NCBI GenBank assembly: GCA_023433945.1
Contig: JAEYTP010000031.1
Coordinates: forward strand, 1-17,312
Source of the DNA: Bacillota bacterium
Lineage (GTDB): Bacteria; Bacillota; Clostridia; Acetivibrionales; DSM-1351
DNA length: 17,312 nucleotides
Direction of reading: 5' to 3'
The number at the start of each line of letters is the position of its first letter. Positions within the stretch are counted from its first letter, which is position 1. The translations under genes were made by a program, and so were the position numbers. Below, piece after piece: positions 13,702 to 17,312 of this stretch. The notes beneath the pieces are model-generated. The model was given only the letters and a program-made list of their open reading frames with translations. It made no database searches and had not been told where the DNA came from.

Positions 13702-15825
13702 ATGGCAGTAGGATTTTCAAGTTATGAAATTGCACGATCTGGATTAACCGCTAGTGAACGTGGCTTGTATGTTACAGGCCACAATTTGTCTAATGTAAAT
13801 ACTCCTGGTTTTACTCGCCAGCAGTTAATGATTGAATCTAGTCCATACTATACCACGTATGCAAAGGGTGGCATTCAGCAGGTAGGACTTGGTGCCGATA
13901 TTCAAGAAATACGTCAGATTAGACATACCTTTTTGGACACTATTTATAGAAACGAAAACACGTCTTTTGGGTACTGGGAAGCCAGAAGTAAGGCTTATGA
14001 AGATGTTCAAGGTATCCTTGGTGATCCTATGGGGGTAGGCTTGCAAAATACAATGAACCAATTCTGGGATTCATGGCAGGAGCTATCTAAGGATCCAGAC
14101 AGTTTAACTACTAGGGCTTTGGTTAGGCAAAGGGCTCAGGCGCTTGTTTACCAATTTAACCAGGTGGGAACACAGCTAGACAGACTCCAACTCGATCTTA
14201 ATAATGAAATAGCAGTGAGAGTGAGCGATGTCAATGGCATAACCAAACAAGTTGCTCAGCTCAATACTCAGATTATGTACCAAGAGCTAAATGGTGACAA
14301 TGCAAATGATTATAGGGATCAGAGAAATTATCTTGTAGATCAACTATCCAAGCTTTGTGATGCAGATGTTTATGAGGAGCAGGATGGACAATATAGTATT
14401 ACACTTGGAGGTTATGTTTTGGTATCCAAGAGTAATTCTACTAATCTATATGTTGAGGCTAATGCAACAAATGGGTTATTCTACACGCCAATGCTTGAAG
14501 GTACGAAGACAGTAGTGCCCATTAAGGGGGGAACACTCAAAGGTCTGCTAGAGTCAAGGGGAGAGGTCTCTGGAGTAAAAGGTAGTATAGACAATGGCAA
14601 TCCAATAACAAGGGCGGATATTACTTTTGGGATAGATGTGTCGGCAGGCAGTGGATCAGGATCTTCTGAATACCTATCCAAGGTAAAGGCTTCAATCAAG
14701 AATTATGTTGAAGATATGAAAAAGTCCGGCATTGATTTTAATATAAGAATTGCCACTATTAATAGTAATACCAGTGTTCATGGTCCGGACATGGTGTTTG
14801 ACGTTAACAGTATTGATATGTTTTTAAACGATTCTGCTCAGTTAGATGCTCTTTTTACAGAAACAGCTGATACTACAGTTAGTTTTGATAGCTTTATAAC
14901 TTCTCTTGAAGCTATAAATGCAGCTGGTGGCTTTAGACAGGATTCCGCGAAAATTGCCATGGTGTTTACAAATGAAAGTATAGATGGTAATTCAGGGGTA
15001 CCATTATCAGACGCAGCAGCATACAATCAAAGACTACAAGCGTTAGGAATGACAACATCAGTAATTACCGATAAAAACTACTATACTCAAGGTGAAAATA
15101 GTACTGAGATTGGTTGGGAAGCTATTACATCTGCCAATGATGGAAAGTTATATGATATAAACACCTCAGCTGACCAATATGCTACTATGATGACTACATT
15201 AGGTCGTGATACAAACTATGCTTTTAATACTGCGCTTAGCAGGCACCCTGCAAATAAAAATATTGTGTCAGACATAAGGGTTAGACTCAATGCAATGGTC
15301 AACTCCATGCTTAGAGAGATTAACTATTACCATTCAAGCGGGATTACACTAGATGGTAAGCAAGGGGAAGATTTCTTTAGTGCGCTTGATGATAAATACC
15401 CTATGCAGCTTGGTAATATAAAGTTGAATGACAACATTCTCAGTGATAATGGGCTTAACAATATTGTTGCTGCAGGTACAAATGCAAAAGGTGATAACTC
15501 GATAGCTCTTACTATTGCAAATCTAAGAAATGCCGATATACTCAGTGACGAATCAGGAGTGCTTAGTACAGATGAGTATTATAGAGGTATTATCTTAAAC
15601 GTCGGTAATGGTGGCCAAGAGGCAGAACGCACTGCTCAAAACCAACAGAAGCTTATTTTGGCCGCTGAAGACAAGAGGACTTCTATTTCTGGTGTTTCCA
15701 TGGATGAGGAAATGTCAAATATGATGAAGTTCAAGTTTCATTACAATTCTTGCTCTAAGGTATTAAGCTCCATTGACCAAATGATAGAGACTATTGTAAA
15801 CAGAATGGGCATAGTTGGTAGATAG
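13702..15825 (+). CDS. flgK: FlgK hook-associated protein 1 carrying an internal von Willebrand factor A-like domain
   Basis: A 707-residue FlgK, the junction protein between hook and filament. The exported N-terminal rod helices are clear (SGLTASERGLYVTGHNLSNVNTPGF), as is the C-terminal helix (SMDEEMSNMMKF, SSIDQMIETIVNRMG). Unusually, residues about 304-502 read as a VWA fold. A strand ADITFGIDVS is followed by a helix (YLSKVKASIKNYVEDMKKSG), then DFNIRIATIN, FRQDSAKIAMVFTNES, RLQALGMTTSVIT and DGKLYDINTSADQ. The metal site looks degenerate: D312-x-S314-x-G316, and FTNES where TDG is usual. The insert lies between GLLESRGE (282-289) and the normal helix IRVRLNAMVNSMLREINYYHSSG. GGGGG (13690-13694) precedes the ATG by 7 bases. 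Confidence 0.9.
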   Translation: MAVGFSSYEIARSGLTASERGLYVTGHNLSNVNTPGFTRQQLMIESSPYYTTYAKGGIQQVGLGADIQEIRQIRHTFLDTIYRNENTSFGYWEARSKAYEDVQGILGDPMGVGLQNTMNQFWDSWQELSKDPDSLTTRALVRQRAQALVYQFNQVGTQLDRLQLDLNNEIAVRVSDVNGITKQVAQLNTQIMYQELNGDNANDYRDQRNYLVDQLSKLCDADVYEEQDGQYSITLGGYVLVSKSNSTNLYVEANATNGLFYTPMLEGTKTVVPIKGGTLKGLLESRGEVSGVKGSIDNGNPITRADITFGIDVSAGSGSGSSEYLSKVKASIKNYVEDMKKSGIDFNIRIATINSNTSVHGPDMVFDVNSIDMFLNDSAQLDALFTETADTTVSFDSFITSLEAINAAGGFRQDSAKIAMVFTNESIDGNSGVPLSDAAAYNQRLQALGMTTSVITDKNYYTQGENSTEIGWEAITSANDGKLYDINTSADQYATMMTTLGRDTNYAFNTALSRHPANKNIVSDIRVRLNAMVNSMLREINYYHSSGITLDGKQGEDFFSALDDKYPMQLGNIKLNDNILSDNGLNNIVAAGTNAKGDNSIALTIANLRNADILSDESGVLSTDEYYRGIILNVGNGGQEAERTAQNQQKLILAAEDKRTSISGVSMDEEMSNMMKFKFHYNSCSKVLSSIDQMIETIVNRMGIVGR
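14611..15207 (+). other. VWA-like domain encoded inside flgK
   Basis: This segment encodes residues 304-502 of the first FlgK. The alternation of hydrophobic strands and amphipathic helices follows the VWA Rossmann-like order beta1-alpha1-beta2, a strand and helix with a VFTNES-type edge, then GMTTSVIT and a closing helix. In the neighbouring FlgK the same spot between the KGLL motif and the domain-closing helix holds only about 25 residues. Boundaries are estimated to within about ten residues. Confidence 0.72.
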
Positions 15826-15891
15826 TTTTGGTAGAGATTATTAATTAAAGATATGGATTATAGCAATATATCGCCGAAAGGATGAAAGATT

Positions 15892-17312
15892 ATGAGACAA
15901 AGCTTTTTTGGATTTAATGTTGCATTAAGTGGATTATACTCGGCTCAAAGAAGCTTGGATGTAGTAAATAATAATATATCAAATGCAAATACACCAGGGT
16001 ATTCACGTCAGGTCGCAGTACAAACAGCAGCTAGACCTATTTCACTTATGGATGGAACAGGTATGGTTGGTACCGGTTCTCAGGTCGAGACAGTAAGCAG
16101 AATCAGAGATGAATACTTGGATTTTAAATATTGGAGCGAAAATATTGCAAATGGTGAGTGGACAGTTAAAAGTGAGCTCTTAAGCGAGCTTGAGGCAACC
16201 TTTAATGAACCATCTGAGAGTGGTTTTGCAACAATGATGAACGAATTTTTCAACGCCTTTCAAGAGCTTGCAAAAGACCCTAGTAGTGGATCAGTAAGAG
16301 CTTTAGTCAGAGAAAAGGCAGTTACACTTACAAAATTTTTTAATAATGCTGCTCAGAGATTTGACTCACAGCAAGAAGATATAAATGATAGGGTAAAGCT
16401 CAAGGTTGATGAAATTAATTCTTTGGCTTCACAGATTCAACAATTAAATAAACAAATATATGTTACTGAATTAGATGGAAATTCAGCCAATTCACTTAGA
16501 GATGAGAGAACTCTACTGGTAGATAAGTTATCAAAACTGGCGAACATACAAGCCACTGAGGTTTCCTACGGGAAAAGGCCAAATGGAACAGATGATACTC
16601 ATTTTGTTATTACATTAGGAGGGAAGCCTCTTGTTGACCATTACAATGTTAGTAAGTTATCCCTAATACAGAGGTCAGAGAAGCTCAATGATACAGATGT
16701 TCCAAACCTATATGATATCCAATGGGAAGATGGTAATAAACTAAATATTTCAGGCGGAGAACTAAAGGGATTACTTGATGTAAGAGATGGTAATGATGGC
16801 TCTGTAGGGTCTGGAGGGAAGACAACTCCAATATACAAGGGTGTACCTTACTATCAGGAAAAACTTAATCAGTTTGTTCAGACCTTTGCATTAGCATTTA
16901 ATGAAGGATATACCAACGTAAATGGCGTACTTACAAAATCTGCGGGGCATGCAGATGGATATGGTCTTGATGTGGATGGTGACGGACCTGAGACTGCATC
17001 TAGCGGAGTGAGATTTTTCACCGTTTTTGGTGATGGCAATAAACCAGTTAGCTCAGACAAATTTATGGATGGTGCAACTGGAATGGAGGATATCGTTTCA
17101 AAATACAGCGGCATTACGGCAAAGAACTTCACTGTCAGCAGTGATATTATTGACAATATAAATAAAATTGCAACCAGCAATGTATCTGGAGAAAATGGAA
17201 ACACAAATGTTTTAAATCAACTACTCACAGTCAGAACTAACAAAAGCCTATTTTATGAAGGTGCTCCTGAGGACTATATGAAGTCACTTGTGGCTGGATT
17301 GGGTATAGATGC
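15892..17312 (+). CDS. flgK: Second FlgK hook-associated protein 1 (3' end outside window)
   Basis: At least 473 residues of a second FlgK, running off the window. The N-terminus is canonical (FFGFNVALSGLYSAQRSLDV, NNNISNANTPGYSRQ), and the D1 region (FFNAFQELAKDPSSGSVRALV, LRDERTLLVDKLSKLA) is well conserved. GGELKGLLDVRDG is followed by a short Gly/Ser linker and PYYQEKLNQFVQTFALAFNEGY, so there is no inserted VWA-like domain in the visible part. The later Asp/Gly-rich segment (LDVDGDGPE) is a plausible part of the variable surface domain. AAAGGATG (15877-15884) precedes the ATG by 7 bases. It lies 66 bases after the first flgK, in the same direction and without a terminator between, so the two should be co-transcribed. 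It could also be annotated as the housekeeping FlgK, with the upstream copy the variant. Confidence 0.93.
   Translation, partial: MRQSFFGFNVALSGLYSAQRSLDVVNNNISNANTPGYSRQVAVQTAARPISLMDGTGMVGTGSQVETVSRIRDEYLDFKYWSENIANGEWTVKSELLSELEATFNEPSESGFATMMNEFFNAFQELAKDPSSGSVRALVREKAVTLTKFFNNAAQRFDSQQEDINDRVKLKVDEINSLASQIQQLNKQIYVTELDGNSANSLRDERTLLVDKLSKLANIQATEVSYGKRPNGTDDTHFVITLGGKPLVDHYNVSKLSLIQRSEKLNDTDVPNLYDIQWEDGNKLNISGGELKGLLDVRDGNDGSVGSGGKTTPIYKGVPYYQEKLNQFVQTFALAFNEGYTNVNGVLTKSAGHADGYGLDVDGDGPETASSGVRFFTVFGDGNKPVSSDKFMDGATGMEDIVSKYSGITAKNFTVSSDIIDNINKIATSNVSGENGNTNVLNQLLTVRTNKSLFYEGAPEDYMKSLVAGLGID

Noticed and set aside
14634..14670. An intact metal-ion-dependent adhesion site in the FlgK VWA-like domain.
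   Set aside because: The first motif is D-x-S-x-G followed by S, and the expected TDG is replaced by TNES, so a normal site cannot be claimed from sequence.

Overview
The window looks like chromosomal DNA from a motile, low-GC Gram-positive anaerobe of the class Clostridia. The evidence is AT-rich DNA, strong AGGAGG-type ribosome sites, an S-box (SAM-I) riboswitch before metK, a RecD2-type helicase without RecBC, a ComF/YvyF/FlgM/FlgN/FlgK flagellar cluster in Firmicutes order, and a desulfoferrodoxin-type oxygen-defence protein. Protein style recalls the Ruminiclostridium-type cellulolytic clostridia, but no genus is assigned.

Layout. Positions 1-677 hold the 3' end of ftsH (membrane AAA+ zinc protease), closed by a terminator. 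A single-gene unit with its own sigma-A promoter encodes a large GH2 beta-galactosidase (811-3939). A small hotdog thioesterase of the fluoroacetyl-CoA thioesterase (FlK) type follows (4049-4438), behind a promoter that overlaps a perfect inverted repeat. Next come a SAM-I riboswitch with its terminator and metK (4773-5963), ended by two consecutive hairpin terminators. The second terminator is bidirectional and faces a minus-strand pair: an EamA-family transporter (6405-7280) and a translationally coupled two-helix membrane protein (6126-6392). Divergent from that pair, and sharing a roughly 290-bp control region, is a fusion of an XRE DNA-binding domain to a complete desulfoferrodoxin (7574-8164). 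A small membrane-anchored, glycosyltransferase-like half-protein follows (8254-8586), then recD2 (8747-11227) with a good sigma-A promoter.

From 11295 onward the genes run comF, yvyF, flgM, flgN, flgK and a second flgK that leaves the window. ComF and YvyF are the usual upstream partners of the late flagellar operon. A 342-bp gap separates yvyF from flgM. It holds an imperfect palindrome of about 150 bp ending in a T-run, then a sigma-D (sigma-28) promoter that should drive flgM-flgN-flgK-flgK. FlgM is the anti-sigma-28 factor, FlgN the export chaperone for the hook-filament junction proteins, and FlgK the junction protein itself.

The most unusual features are three. The first FlgK carries an apparent von Willebrand factor A-like domain of about 200 residues in its surface-exposed variable region, while the adjacent FlgK paralogue has only a short linker there. 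A fused HTH-superoxide reductase protein retains all iron ligands but has Gln where superoxide reductases normally have the catalytic Lys. A long nested palindrome sits between yvyF and flgM. No tRNA, rRNA, CRISPR array or intact transposase gene was found.
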